Below are positions 53,846 to 64,000 of a stretch of 64,000 bases of DNA, one piece after another (position 1 is the first letter of the stretch; each line of letters opens with the position of its first letter). Origin of the DNA: Gnetum montanum (lineage: Eukaryota > Streptophyta > Gnetopsida > Gnetales > Gnetaceae); assembly GCA_015680685.1 (NCBI GenBank), contig MNCI01004895.1, positions 392,927 through 456,926 on the forward strand. Direction: 5' to 3'. Under the pieces are notes generated by a model. The model ran no database searches. It was not told where the DNA came from and saw only the letters and a program-made list of their open reading frames with translations. Made by a program: the position numbers and the translations under genes.

Positions 53846-56623
53846 GATGGTCCCAAAGAGACCAACAGAGGAAGGACCTTTCCAACTTGGGAGCAAAATA
53901 CCAAGAAGCCATGGAAGAGGCTGAGTGAGAGAACAAACTTCCCAAGCAGAATGCATAGAGTAGGAGGCTTAATCGTATAAAATTCATCAATAGACTCATG
54001 CCATAGAGCACTCAACCCAATGAGAGATAGAAATTTCACAAGTACCTGAATAAGGATATCACCTCACACTATTACCGAAATGCCTTTAGGCCATATAGGA
54101 AAAATCAATCATGTTTGCAGTCATCATGGAGATGAATTTTGGTCCTTTTGTGGAATTTTCTTCAAAAGCTATAAAGATGCAACTCCAAGCATCTTGCTTA
54201 TGGCCCACACTAACCAACAATGGAAAATGGTACCTAGGAGAAACGTACTAAATCTAGCAAAATAAATAGGCCAATGCAATAGTTAAAATTAAAGGAGTCT
54301 CCATACCTTATTCAGCAAAGGTAATTGTCAACGTCCTCAATATCCCAAATAAAAGAGAAAATGTGGCACAAATCTCAATAATATCTAACACTAATGCACA
54401 AAGCTTGTCACTACAAAGAGCATATGGTAAAGAGGAAAAAGATTATAGTGAACTCATGGGAAAAGAAACGATATATTTTAAAATTGGCACCTACCACTTA
54501 TTTTTGACAAAGAGGATTAATAGGATATCCACATCTGTAGCTAGAGGAAGTTCCATCTTAAAGAAAAATTTAATTCCAACATCATCCATCTATTCTTCTT
54601 CAAGATTCAAACATGGTTTGAGAAAGAGAAGGTATGGAAGCTAACACTTCCATTCCCTTGCCTCATTAGGAAGCTATGTAAGCAAGCTCGAATCCTAGGA
54701 TATACCAATGACATCCCTCAAAAGGCCTAGAGTGTTTCTTATGCAAAAATGCTCAAGTTGGTGCCACCAAAGAAGGATCAAGTAGAAAAATCAGTAGGCA
54801 CTAAGGGAACTATAAGAACCATACTTACTCGTAGCATTTGAGCTACTGGTCAACAACAACAAGCAAGACCTAGCAATGAACCACAAGCTAAATAGTAGTA
54901 GCAAAAACAATTTACACTACTACCATAGGATTATTAACAATCTATGATCCATCTATAGTATATTGTAAAAACAATTAGTTGGGAAATAAGGAAAGAAGAT
55001 AATTTGTATAAAGTGAGAGAGAGCTTTGTGAGGCCCACCATATCTATAGACCCAACTAGTAAGAAAGTGTCATTACAAATATGAGAAGAGGATGGCTAGG
55101 CATAACAAATCTTAGGGAACGCTGCATCGTTCCAAGTTATGCTAGAACATGAAGGAGCCACAGTTGTGGTTATGTAATACCAACATGCAATGGGAGCAAC
55201 TAAAGTAATAATAGATCACATCAAAGAATCATTTAATATTATTGCTGTATTATTAACTAATATATCTAGAGCAAGAGATACTCAAATGCTTGCCAGTACC
55301 TCAATGAATCCTAGAAAACATGAAGACATACTAGATAGACTACTGAAAGAGGACAAGTAATGTAGAATATTTTTGATATCCCTAATGATATCACTATAGT
55401 TTAGTATAATTTGATCATCATAAAAGGAAAGTTGGTCATGGTTGAAACCAGGGCAGAGCATGCAAAAAATGAAGTGCAAAGATTGCAAGAGGAGCTTGTC
55501 ACCCTTGGAGTTGAAAGAAGAGATCCAACACAATTCATAGTGCTAGACCAACTTGAGTAATTCATAATCGACCATGTGAGGCATTTGATTGACCATAATA
55601 TGAAAATGAAAAAGGTGGAGGAGAAGGTAGTATGACATGTGTCAGTTGCTGAGGCTTAAATGTATGCACATGTCAAAGCACTGACTACCTTACAAGAAGA
55701 AAACAATTAGTTGCTAATAATACTTGGTTGACCAACATCAAAAATCAAAAGAATTTTTTGAAGGAGATCATCCAAAAACTTTGAGAGAAAATGGTCCATG
55801 TCAACTAGGATATGAGTCACTTGGCTTAAGAAAACATAATCCTATCAATGGAAGAGCTGTGTTCCATTTGCCAAAAATTTGCAATTGAAATTAGTGCATA
55901 TCAAAATGAGGCCAAGAAGCACGAAAGACTCAAGAAGCATTTTACGGACCAGGAGGGCATGTACAAACGCATAAATGAGAAAGATATCCAAATGGCAAAG
56001 AAAAAAATTAATTCAATTTCGAGACAAAATCTTAGTTGGTAGTCCATTCTAGATAGCCTTGCCCATGTCCCCTATGCTAAAGTAAAGAATAAAGACCTGT
56101 AGATCAAATATTTGATATAATACATGGGATTAGCAAACCTTGAGTATGCTAATCTATCCATGTTAACATCACACAAGCCCAAGAATGAATTAGAATAAAA
56201 AGTAGCACCAATCTATGCAATGTACAAGAAGGAATTTGCTCATAAAAAGATGCCCTACAATAGTTACATGTTGTAAATTCTAAACTCAAGATTGTCAAAC
56301 CTAGCTACCAAGGCTAGAAGGAAGTAGTAGCTAACCTAGCACATTGAATGTAAGATTATCAAGAGCTAAGAAAAATGACTAAAGCTTTTGAGAAGGTAAG
56401 GTAGCAGTTTATAGCATGGTATGTAAAGGCCAACCAAATGTTTCCATAGTTGCCATGTCCATGGGATGTATCTACTCCATCCAACATTGCACAACAAGCA
56501 TGGATAGTAGTAGATCCAGAGATAGATGAAAAATTTCAAGCACTCCTTAATAGATATCAATTCAAAAAGCCTAATGACAAAGTGAAGCAACTGATGGAAG
56601 AGCCACCACCACTAGGAACATGA
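53846..56623 (+). pseudogene. Degraded ORF of element G (unknown, coiled-coil)
   Basis: Plus strand, several frames. It likely begins MVPKRPTEEGPFQLGSK at 53,846 and continues after a frameshift with KKPWKRLSER. At about 54,640-54,760 it reads LPFPCLIRKLCKQARILGY, which resembles the LPFP-x-LI-x-LC segment of proteins annotated as plant transposon proteins. At 55,848-56,042 a charged helical part, MEELCSICQKFAIEISAYQN and on, is open. The end, FIAWYVKANQMFP to LMEEPPPLGT, stops with TGA at about 56,621. More than ten stops. Not gag-pol in character; function unknown. Confidence 0.45.
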
Positions 56624-56828
56624 GCTACATTAAGCTATTTCAATTTTTTTTTCTGTTTCATCTTGTCATGTAACTATGTCATATTTTGCAAAAACACCAT
56701 TGTGGTATTCTAAGTCAGGTAAATAGTTAGTTAGTCATATATAGTTAAATATACCTCCCAATTTTTTAAGTGACTCTATCCTCATTTTTCTTAACTCAAG
56801 GATGAGTTTCTAGTTAGTTATGGGGGTA

Positions 56829-57699
56829 TGATAAACTCAATTTTTATTGTAAAGAGATATCATATCTATGATATCGTAGCAATGATTTCATAACCTATGC
56901 TATGTCATCGTTAGTGGGATGTCTCAGGATGTGTGAAACCCTATAAATATTGACACTTCGGTGCACAATCTAATAGCTTTTCATTCCACACTTAGTTGAA
57001 CTCTTAGAGTTTTGTTTTGTAGTTTAGCGATAGATGTGAATGCTTATAGTGTGATGTTTGGTAGTTGTCCAATGTCTTTATTCAAGTGAATTTTACTTTG
57101 ACGCAATTCATAATGGAAATAAAGATCAAGATTACTTTCCATCATTGCAACATTTTGTTAGTTTTTTTAACTATTTACTTAGCATAATATTTTCTATTTT
57201 TCTACTTCATCATTTACATTTCAAGTACTTACTTTACGTGTTATTAGTAAGTGGTATAGATACAACTTGTTTTGAGCACTAAGTGTAGTCATCTGGTATC
57301 CCAGTAGTGGTGTTGCTTGATTCACTCAATAGTAATACCACTGGGTAATCCCAGTGATGACTACATGAGTCCAAGGCATGAACAGTAGATCAAGATCAAA
57401 TATTCATCACAATAGGCTAAGTTAGATTTATGTTTTCTTAGTTAACTAGACTTAGACTTTTATTCAATCATGTTTACCTCAAGAACATTTAAGAACCTAC
57501 CAACATTAGTAATTGTATGCCTCACTAAGAGCTAAACTATACACTTGAACCTCACTAGCTCAAAGTGGAAAGACAATGATCTCAAACTTAACCTCAATTA
57601 CTAGCATAATTACATTGTGATTTTGTGGATTATGATCTAGTCATGTGCTCACACTTGTGACTTGTTTGGTAGAGTGTTGGGATACTCCACTGCTCATCA
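56829..57699 (+). repeat. 3' LTR of element G
   Basis: Starts TGATAAACTC after the purine tract ATGGGGGTA, ends CTGCTCATCA. TATAAATA at 56,942-56,949. Very similar in layout to the LTR of element F. Confidence 0.8.
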
Positions 57700-59320
57700 T
57701 TGGTAGTTATTTTGGACACTACTTTATCTTCATCCTTATGATCATTAGTGGACTTCGATCAAAGGGGACAAAGATACAAAGACCATGACAAGGAAGGCAT
57801 CAAACTCATGATCGACATGACCATCACAAAAGTTATTCTAATGCAGAAGATGAAGAACATGAAACAACTCTCATCCAAGTCATTTGGGTGTGAGAGTGCA
57901 AAGGATGAATGGAGAGATCAAAAAAAAAAAGCAAAAAAGGTTTCAACAATCTAAGCTTATAACAACAATCTTGATAATTTCATACAAGCATTGTGAAGGT
58001 GGTTAGGCAAGAAAAAATAGAAAAGTTTGAGAAAATCAAGCCTTGCTAGCTATTATTAAACATAACAGAGATGGATCATTTTACCTCCTTTCTTAGAAAT
58101 ATTGCTTATTAGAAGGAATTATTAGAATATTATATTGCTATGCAGGACTTTTTTTCTTTCTCCTTGCTATCTTCTATAGTAGCCATAGTCTTCTCTCCCT
58201 TCCTACCCATACTCCTTGTTGCTGTATCGCTTTGTTTTTTTCATGTTCTTCTCAGCTACTTTTTCCTTGTGTGTTTTTTTCCTATTTGTAGATGAAATAA
58301 GGGATAATGGATGGTTTCTTATAACTGACTTCTTGGAAATTATTTGTTTTCTTTTCTTTCTTTTAAAATTTCTCTCTTTTTTTTCAACAATGAGTCATTA
58401 GTTCAATTCTCTTCATGATCACTATAAAAAAATCAATAAAATATGTATATTCAAATGTTGTAGGTTTAATTCCTAAATCAACAATTTTTGATATTTTAGA
58501 ATTCAGATGTTGCTAGATTTTAGGTTCAATTTCTCAATAATTACAAAATATTTAAGCATAATATCTCTCTTTATCATTTAGAATTTTCATACGATGCAAG
58601 GAAAAAATTTTCAAAATATATTCATGATAAGGGTAGTTCAGGATACATAATCAAATAAGGCACCTTCTTTTTTAGGTCATCAGCAATGTGAATTTTCCCA
58701 TTGTCTTACAAGCCTTAAAAGATCATCACGTGACCTTTCTCTATCCATGGAGAGGGTACTTATACTCTACTATTTTAAAATGAAAAAAAGTAATGAATCA
58801 CATTTAGATAAAATAAAAAAATAAAATACAAAGCTATGGGATTTACACACAAAATTCTTGATTCATGGGTTAGGTTCCTCCAACTTGATTCATAGGTCAA
58901 GTTCCTCAATATGAGCATTCTTTTGCATCTCAACATACCTATTTTAGCTCTTGAGGCACACCTTAGAGAATTTTCCTCTATTTTTCTCTTATTTCTTAGC
59001 ATCTCTATTGAAATGAAACAAAATTTTTTTTTTCCCATATGTTAATTATTATTATTATTTTAAAACATTTCCAGCATGTAATTTAAATCATATTTCTTAT
59101 GCATAAAGTATTTAAACATTTAATCATAATACATATAAAAAGCTAGTTAACAAATTTATTACTATTCCAATTAGCCATTTCCGCACAATCCAAACAAAGC
59201 CCACACACAGCTTTTCAACAAAACATGCACACAATTTTTTTTAAAGACTATTACAATTATTAACACAAAAAATCAAGGAGAATTGGTTCATTACATCCTC
59301 CTCTTATTAAGACATTTCCT
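57700..59320. other. Region without a recognised gene
   Basis: At 57,745-57,900 there is a His/Asp/Lys-rich possible reading frame (THDRHDHHKSYSNAEDEEHE) reminiscent of the basic N-terminus of the E/F gag, but too short to call. The rest is AT-rich with T runs. Confidence 0.3.
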
Positions 59321-59399
59321 CCTGGAAATGTTTAAATAGGTGAGGTTAGCTCTCTCTAACCACACCCTCCATCTCCCAAGAGTTTTCAAATCCATCCTT

Positions 59400-60330
59400 A
59401 TTCCAATCAAGTTAAACTTGGTGCAGTGTATAGTGCCTGAGATTGAGCACCTTGTAGTCTAAAATCAGGATTGGTTGAACTTGGACAATACAATCTGGGT
59501 TGACTTGATGGTTTTCCCATTGCAAAAAATGCTTAGAATCATAAACATACCTTCTTAACATAGAAATATGAAAAAAATTTTGTAAAGATGGTAAAGTAGG
59601 AGGTAAAGCTATTCTATAAGCTATAGGACTAGTTTTCTCTAAGACTTCAAGAGGATTGATAAATCTAGGTTTAAATTTGTTCTTTTTAACACCTTTAATG
59701 ACATTTTTAAAGGATTCAACTTTTAGGAATACTTTATCTCCAATACAAAATTATAGATCCCTCCTTCTATTATNCCATTAGTTTGTGGATGATAGGTTGT
59801 GCTAAAATTTAGTTTTGTTCCAATAGCTTGCTAAATAGCCTGCCAAAAATGAGATGTAAAATTTGGATCCATGTCTAAAATGATTTTCTTAGGTATGTCA
59901 TGTAATCTAACTATTTCTTGAATATAAATTTTTGCAATCTTTCTAGCATCTTAATTTGATTTCACTTTGATGAAGTGTGCTAACTTTGTTAGGCTATCAA
60001 CTACCATCATTATGGAATCATATCCTCCAAGAGCTTTAGGTAGCCCAACAATTACATCTATTCCAATCTCATCCCATTTCCATTTTGGAATATTGTGTGG
60101 TTGTAAAAGACCTACTAGTATTGGATGTTCAGCTTTATCTTGCTAACATGTTAAACACCTTACCATAAAGTTAGCAACATCCTTTTTCATTCTAGGCCAC
60201 CAAAATTATTTTTTGATTCCATGCATTTTTGTTTCCCCTAGATGATTTGTATAAACTATTTCATGGATTTCTTACATTATCAAATTTCTAAGTTCTACAT
60301 TTTCTGGAACATATAAATGATCTTGGAAAA
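59400..60330 (-). pseudogene. Integrase and C-terminal region, chromovirus-like element
   Basis: Reads IHEIVYTNHLGETKMHGIKK, FWWPRMKKDVANFMVRCLTC, HNIPKWKWDEIGIDVIVGLP, YDSIMMVVDSLTKLAHFIKV, ILDMDPNFTSHFWQAI and TYHPQTNG. HHCC zinc finger parts and the W-x2-I-x-V-D-x-I-x-G-L-P catalytic segment are clear. The second Asp (DMDPNFTS) is present; the catalytic Glu region follows QTNG but is broken by stops. Confidence 0.8.
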
Positions 60331-60469
60331 GTAGCAAACCATCAGCAATAATTTTAAATTCATTTTCCAATTGACCTAGGTTCTTCTTTTCAAATTTGTT
60401 AGTAAAGAACTTATTGTTTTCTAGTCCATTTCTAATCAAATTAGCAATTGTACTTTAAAGTAAAAAGGT

Positions 60470-60890
60470 TCCCCTAACATACCTCCTTCAACTAAGAGCA
60501 TCTACCACCTTCTTTCCTCTACCCTTATGATAAAGGAGCTCAAAATCATAATGACACAAGAATTCTAACCAACGTCTTTGTCTCATGTTTAAATTAGGCT
60601 AGGTGAAAGTGTATTTCAAACTTTGATGATTTGACCATACCTTAAATTTCTTTTCATACAAATAGTGTCTCCATATTTGTAAAGAATGGATCATTGTTAT
60701 AAGTTCCAAATCATGCATTGTGTAATTTTGTTCATGAGGTTTTAATTGTCTTGATCCATAAGAAACTACCTAATTTTGCTGCATTAAAACACAACCTGAT
60801 CCCTCAACAGAGGCCTTTGTATATACATCAAACTGAACATTTTTTGAAGGCATGATTAATATAGGAGTTGATGTTAATAATTCTTTTAGC
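60470..60890 (-). pseudogene. RNase H, chromovirus-like element
   Basis: CTLGFQKLKELLTSTPILIM, FDVYTKASVEGSGCVLMQQN, VVSYGSRQLKPHEQNYTMHD, LELITMIHSLQIWRHYLY, VWSNHQSLKYTF and RRWLEFLCHYDFELLYHKGR, the standard gypsy order. The first two acidic residues read DVYTKAS and HDLEL; the third, normally DH, reads NH. Broken by two stops. Confidence 0.8.
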
Positions 60891-60941
60891 TTTTGGAATC
60901 CCAAAGTACATTTCTCTGATCATTAAAAACTACTGCATTCT

Positions 60942-61316
60942 TTATGGTGACACTAGTACATTTCTCTGATCTTTCTTCTTGACAAATAGAACTACTGCTC
61001 CCCATGGTGACACACTAGGCCTAAAGAATCCCTTCTTTAATAGTTCTTCAAGTTGGGTTTTTAACTCATGCATCTCAACTGGTGACATTCTATATGGTGC
61101 CTTTGAGGCTAGAGCACTCCCTAGAAGAATTTCAATCCCAAACTCTACCTTTCTTTTTGGTGGCATTCCTAGTAACTCATCAATAAACACATCTTTGAAT
61201 TCATCTACAACTAGATAGTCCAACAATGTATTCTCTTGTTGGCAATCATTATCATTATTAGCTACATAAAGTCTGACCAAAATTGTTACTTTTGCTATTT
61301 GCATCTCTTGCATCAT
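60942..61316 (-). pseudogene. RT N-terminus, chromovirus-like element
   Basis: Open for 124 codons: [65 protein letters not shown], then unrelated residues and a stop. This is the segment preceding the RT palm. The palm, including the catalytic YxDD, has been lost. Confidence 0.85.
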
Positions 61317-61329
61317 TTGTTTTGTAGAA

Positions 61330-62103
61330 ATAATGTTTCTTAAGCAATCCCAAGGCTAACAAAAAACTTTTTGGTTTATTTCTCCATTGTTAATTTATAT
61401 GTAGTTTTATCCATAATCAATTGTTTTCCTTATTTTTCACCAACCATTCCATATCAAAAACCACATTGTATGATTCCAAATTCACAACAACTTCATAACA
61501 TAAGGTCGATTCATGATTTTTATCTCACAACTAGGCATAAAACATTCTAAGACTTTGTGGTCACTTGAAGCTAATTCCACTTTTTCCATATATGGTAAGA
61601 GATGAATTTACTTCCTAATATTTTAAACAAAGAATCTGATATAAATGAATTTGTTGATCCACTACCAAAAAGAATGGTAAAAAACTAAGAATGAATGATA
61701 CTTATTATTTCTTGGATTAATGCTTGCTATTGCACACCTACTAGAACATTTGTTGCAGCATATAACTGGGTGAGAAGCTTGCTTTCTGGTGGCTGGAGAT
61801 GTTTGTCCTTTTCCTTCAAGAGCCTTTGTTTATGGGAATTAAGCCTAAAAATGGGCCCCTCCACATGTCCAAAAACCCTTCCTTGGTCCTCTAAGTGTTG
61901 ATCCCTCACTTTGTATCATTTCCATTTGATTTCTTTCATTAAATCATTTTCCATCTGATCCTTGACTTCTTGGTACTTTAAATTGTTGCTTGGATTTTTG
62001 AGATATTGTGGTGGATTTATTAAAATTTTTGCTATTAAACTTGTCCTTCCTTTGTGATTTTTCCATGGCATTAGTTCTAATGAAACCTATTTTGTATAGC
62101 TCA
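61330..62103 (-). pseudogene. Gag end and protease, chromovirus-like element
   Basis: Minus strand: MEKSQRKDKFNSKNFNKSTT at 62,066, then WTCGGAHF (a CCHC knuckle with its first Cys now Phe), then FGSGSTNSFISDSLFKIL, which corresponds to the D-S-G-S-T active site with Asp replaced, and VVVNLESYNVVFDMEWL, the usual end of the protease. Several stops. Confidence 0.6.
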
Positions 62104-62640
62104 TGATATTGGAGCCCTAATATCAAGTCCCAAGATGTGATGTTGGATATTCAATATCATGGGGTATGTGCTAGTCTATAAATATAACACTTGGGCACAT
62201 GGTTTTCATATAGTTTTTGTCATAACATAGATGATCTCTTGTAATTTATTTTCTTCAAACTTAGAGTATTTTCCAAAGTTCCCACAATAGAAGTCATTTA
62301 GTGTATGAATCTTTATTTAAGCACTATTGTACCTAAGCATGGCAGTGTGTGTGGTAATGAAGAAAAGCTTTCTGATCAAACTTTACAGCACCTTGGCTAG
62401 CTTAAATATTTTATTCATGAATTTAATGTTTTATGAAATTTCCTTTAATGCTCCTACATAATTAAGCTAAAGTAAGCTAATTTTATTAAATAGAAATTAA
62501 TTAAGCACATAAGTGTTGGCACATTTTAAGCCATTTCATGGAACAGGAGTTTTAGTCTATTTTAAAAGAAAGAAAAAGAGAATAAAAATATATATAAAGA
62601 TTCATATGAGTTATACGGTAATGAAACACATATTTTATTC
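62104..62640 (+). repeat. Partial LTR of the E/F/G type
   Basis: Begins TGATATTGGAGCCC, with TATAAATA at 62,177-62,184 and a segment TCTTTATTTAAGCACTATTG then AATGAAGAAAAGC, aligned with F at 44,330-44,390. The end could not be located; it may be a solo or truncated LTR. Confidence 0.5.
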
Positions 62641-64000
62641 CCTTTTTACTTTATACATCAACTAAAGAGTGCAATATTTTAGCATATTATGCGATGCTTA
62701 TTGGGAAAGGGTTTAATTCAACAAGTTACAGGCTCAGAAATGGTTCAGCGGCGGTGGTGGATGTGGAAATATACATGGCTTAGTCACACAAGCATATTGA
62801 TGATAAATATTAACGGAGATAGAATCACTCCTGATTTTCACGCAGGCCAGGCCAGATTCAAATTGAAACCAATGAACAGAGATACTGATATTTGATCCTC
62901 ATCCTGTAGCAAGAAGAAGTTGTGTACCATGACAAATAATTTCAGAAATAGAGGCACATCTTGCATTATAATGTGGCATAGTTCAGGCATTGGAGAAATG
63001 TTTTCTAGAAGCTGGAAAGACGGTATGCTTACTCTGAAAGTGGCATTGTGGTTCTTACCAATACAACAACCAAAAAATGAAATTATGAAAGCTATGCTTG
63101 CTGATAAAAATGTTAAGAACCGCCAGAGATAACCTCATATTCTACTTGGGAATTTCGTCAAATGCTTGCCGCACAAGGTTCAGTTTCTCTGTTTTGACAT
63201 ACTAATAAATGATGAATCTGTAACCATAACATTTGTGAACACCAATTTCGCGGCTAGGGCATGTAACAGTAAGCGGTTTAATAGGTTTTGTGAAGTAACA
63301 GGTTGTAGCAAAATCCAATAAACAAAACAAGGCTAAAACGTAGGCGGTGGACGCAACACTCGGTAATGGATGCGTGAGTAAGTTTTAAGAAAGGACATCA
63401 TTCTTCAATAGTACATGCTGGCAATTGTGTTGTAGACAATGATGCATGGCAGCAACATCATTGACGCCGTGAACATTGTCGTGCTTGCTGCGTTGCTGGT
63501 ATTTTAGTGCCCTAAGTGCCGCATTAGTAGCCATGCTATGTGAATTAGTAGTGCGGGAAACCAAGCCAAAGGTCTAGATTTTTTTTCTACCATGCCTGCA
63601 CCTGTGCCTGTGGATATGGGCGATTATAGGCAGAAAATACTGAGCACTCCCAAGGACAAGGAAGGTGTCTATTCTCTGCTAGAGACAAATGGTGATTGCA
63701 GATGCACCCACACCGTTGGCTCTCCAGCAACTAAACACCACACAACAACAATGCCGGATGTAGCGGCAGAGCCTTCTTCTATGGTGGTGGTTAATAACGT
63801 TTTTTTTGCAGGGCGAGATAATCTGAAATTATTTACCTGCAATTCTAGGCCTGGCACCTTCACATCCGGACCTAGTATTTTAAGCCATCACAGCAAATTT
63901 TATACAGGGAAAATGAAGATAAATTATTGTCTTTTTACTACCACCAATGTCTACTATTGTATTGCCTTTTTACCATCACCTAGTTCATAAAATTACTAGA
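62640..64000. other. Region without a recognised gene at the right edge
   Basis: An open frame at 63,592-63,990 (MPAPVPVDMGDYRQKILSTP and on) and one at 62,689-62,895 are unlike any family I know. Base composition from 62,700 on is less AT-rich than to the left, so unique, perhaps genic DNA may begin here. No coding claim is made. Confidence 0.3.

Larger units (their letters stand above)
50801..57699 (+). mobile_element. Element G: LTR element without gag-pol
   Basis: 5' LTR 50,801-51,673, internal region, 3' LTR 56,829-57,699. The LTRs share TATA boxes and end with GGGATACTCCACTRCTCATCA. The interior contains no recognisable capsid, protease, RT or integrase; the only coding trace is the degraded ORF at about 53,846-56,623. 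The flanks do not show a matching 5-bp duplication (ATGAT against TTGGT), so the insertion site is rearranged or the LTRs belong to different insertions. Confidence 0.7.
59320..62103 (-). mobile_element. Chromovirus-like Ty3-gypsy element, internally deleted
   Basis: Minus strand, right to left: Gag end with a zinc-knuckle-like WTCGGAHF (about 61,870), protease region (61,680-61,330), N-terminal RT (61,316-60,960), RNase H (60,890-60,470), integrase (60,330-59,700) and a tail with IHCTKFNLIGI (about 59,400). The RT palm is missing. The right edge at 62,103 abuts an LTR of another family. Many stops. Confidence 0.75.

Noticed and set aside
50796-57704. Target site duplication for element G.
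   Set aside because: The five bases on each side (ATGAT and TTGGT) do not match.
63592-63990. Open frame of 132 codons with a low-complexity start.
   Set aside because: Not recognised, no splice or promoter evidence; left as an unassigned region rather than a gene.

Overview
The window looks like nuclear DNA of a land plant with a large, repeat-swollen genome. A gymnosperm is my best guess, but that is inference: the laccase is plant-type, the transposon families are plant families, almost everything between genes is decayed LTR retrotransposon, and single ambiguous bases suggest draft or BAC sequence. No rRNA, tRNA gene, CRISPR array or prokaryotic feature was seen.

Layout. (1) 1-32,090 is two tandem copies, on the minus strand, of one very large Ty3/gypsy element of Tat/Ogre type. 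The right copy (B) reads right to left: LTR (32,090-29,660, outer end lost), gag (about 28,900-27,140), protease (26,793-25,600), a 6-7 kb insert carrying a separate plus-strand gene (18,771-24,920), reverse transcriptase, RNase H, a second archaeal-type RNase H and integrase (17,964-14,660), then an LTR-like block (about 9,240-13,050). The left copy (A) uses that same block as its 5' LTR, then gag (8,440-6,800), protease (6,250-5,330) and the same plus-strand gene (73-4,679); its pol lies beyond the left edge. (2) 32,095-34,790 is the 5' end of a different LTR element (E, minus), followed by a LINE endonuclease fragment. (3) 37,149-39,217 is a truncated laccase gene. (4) 39,207-44,945 is element F (plus), same family as E, encoding gag and protease but no pol. 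(5) 45,180-49,400 holds Ty1/copia remnants. (6) 50,801-57,699 is an LTR element (G) with two LTRs and a degraded coiled-coil ORF instead of gag-pol. (7) 59,320-62,103 is a minus-strand chromovirus-like gypsy with its RT core deleted, followed by an LTR of the E/F/G type. (8) 62,640-64,000 has no recognisable gene.

The most unusual item is the plus-strand gene carried by both Tat copies. It is antisense to gag-pol, lies between protease and reverse transcriptase, has its own TATA box, has at least seven exons whose splice sites are conserved between the copies, and begins with what looks like an FCP1/NIF-type HAD phosphatase domain. The rest is a novel region, an acidic exon and a long charged helical region. 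Copy A keeps the HAD exon open; copy B is full of stops. In Ogre elements the corresponding place between protease and RT is occupied by an intron, so this may be a gene captured into, or evolved within, that intron.

Most coding regions are broken by substitutions, mainly TAG stops. Apart from the HAD exon of copy A and possibly the truncated laccase, I would not expect functional protein from this window. Reading frames and boundaries were worked out by eye from the sequence and from comparing copies within the window; no database search was possible.
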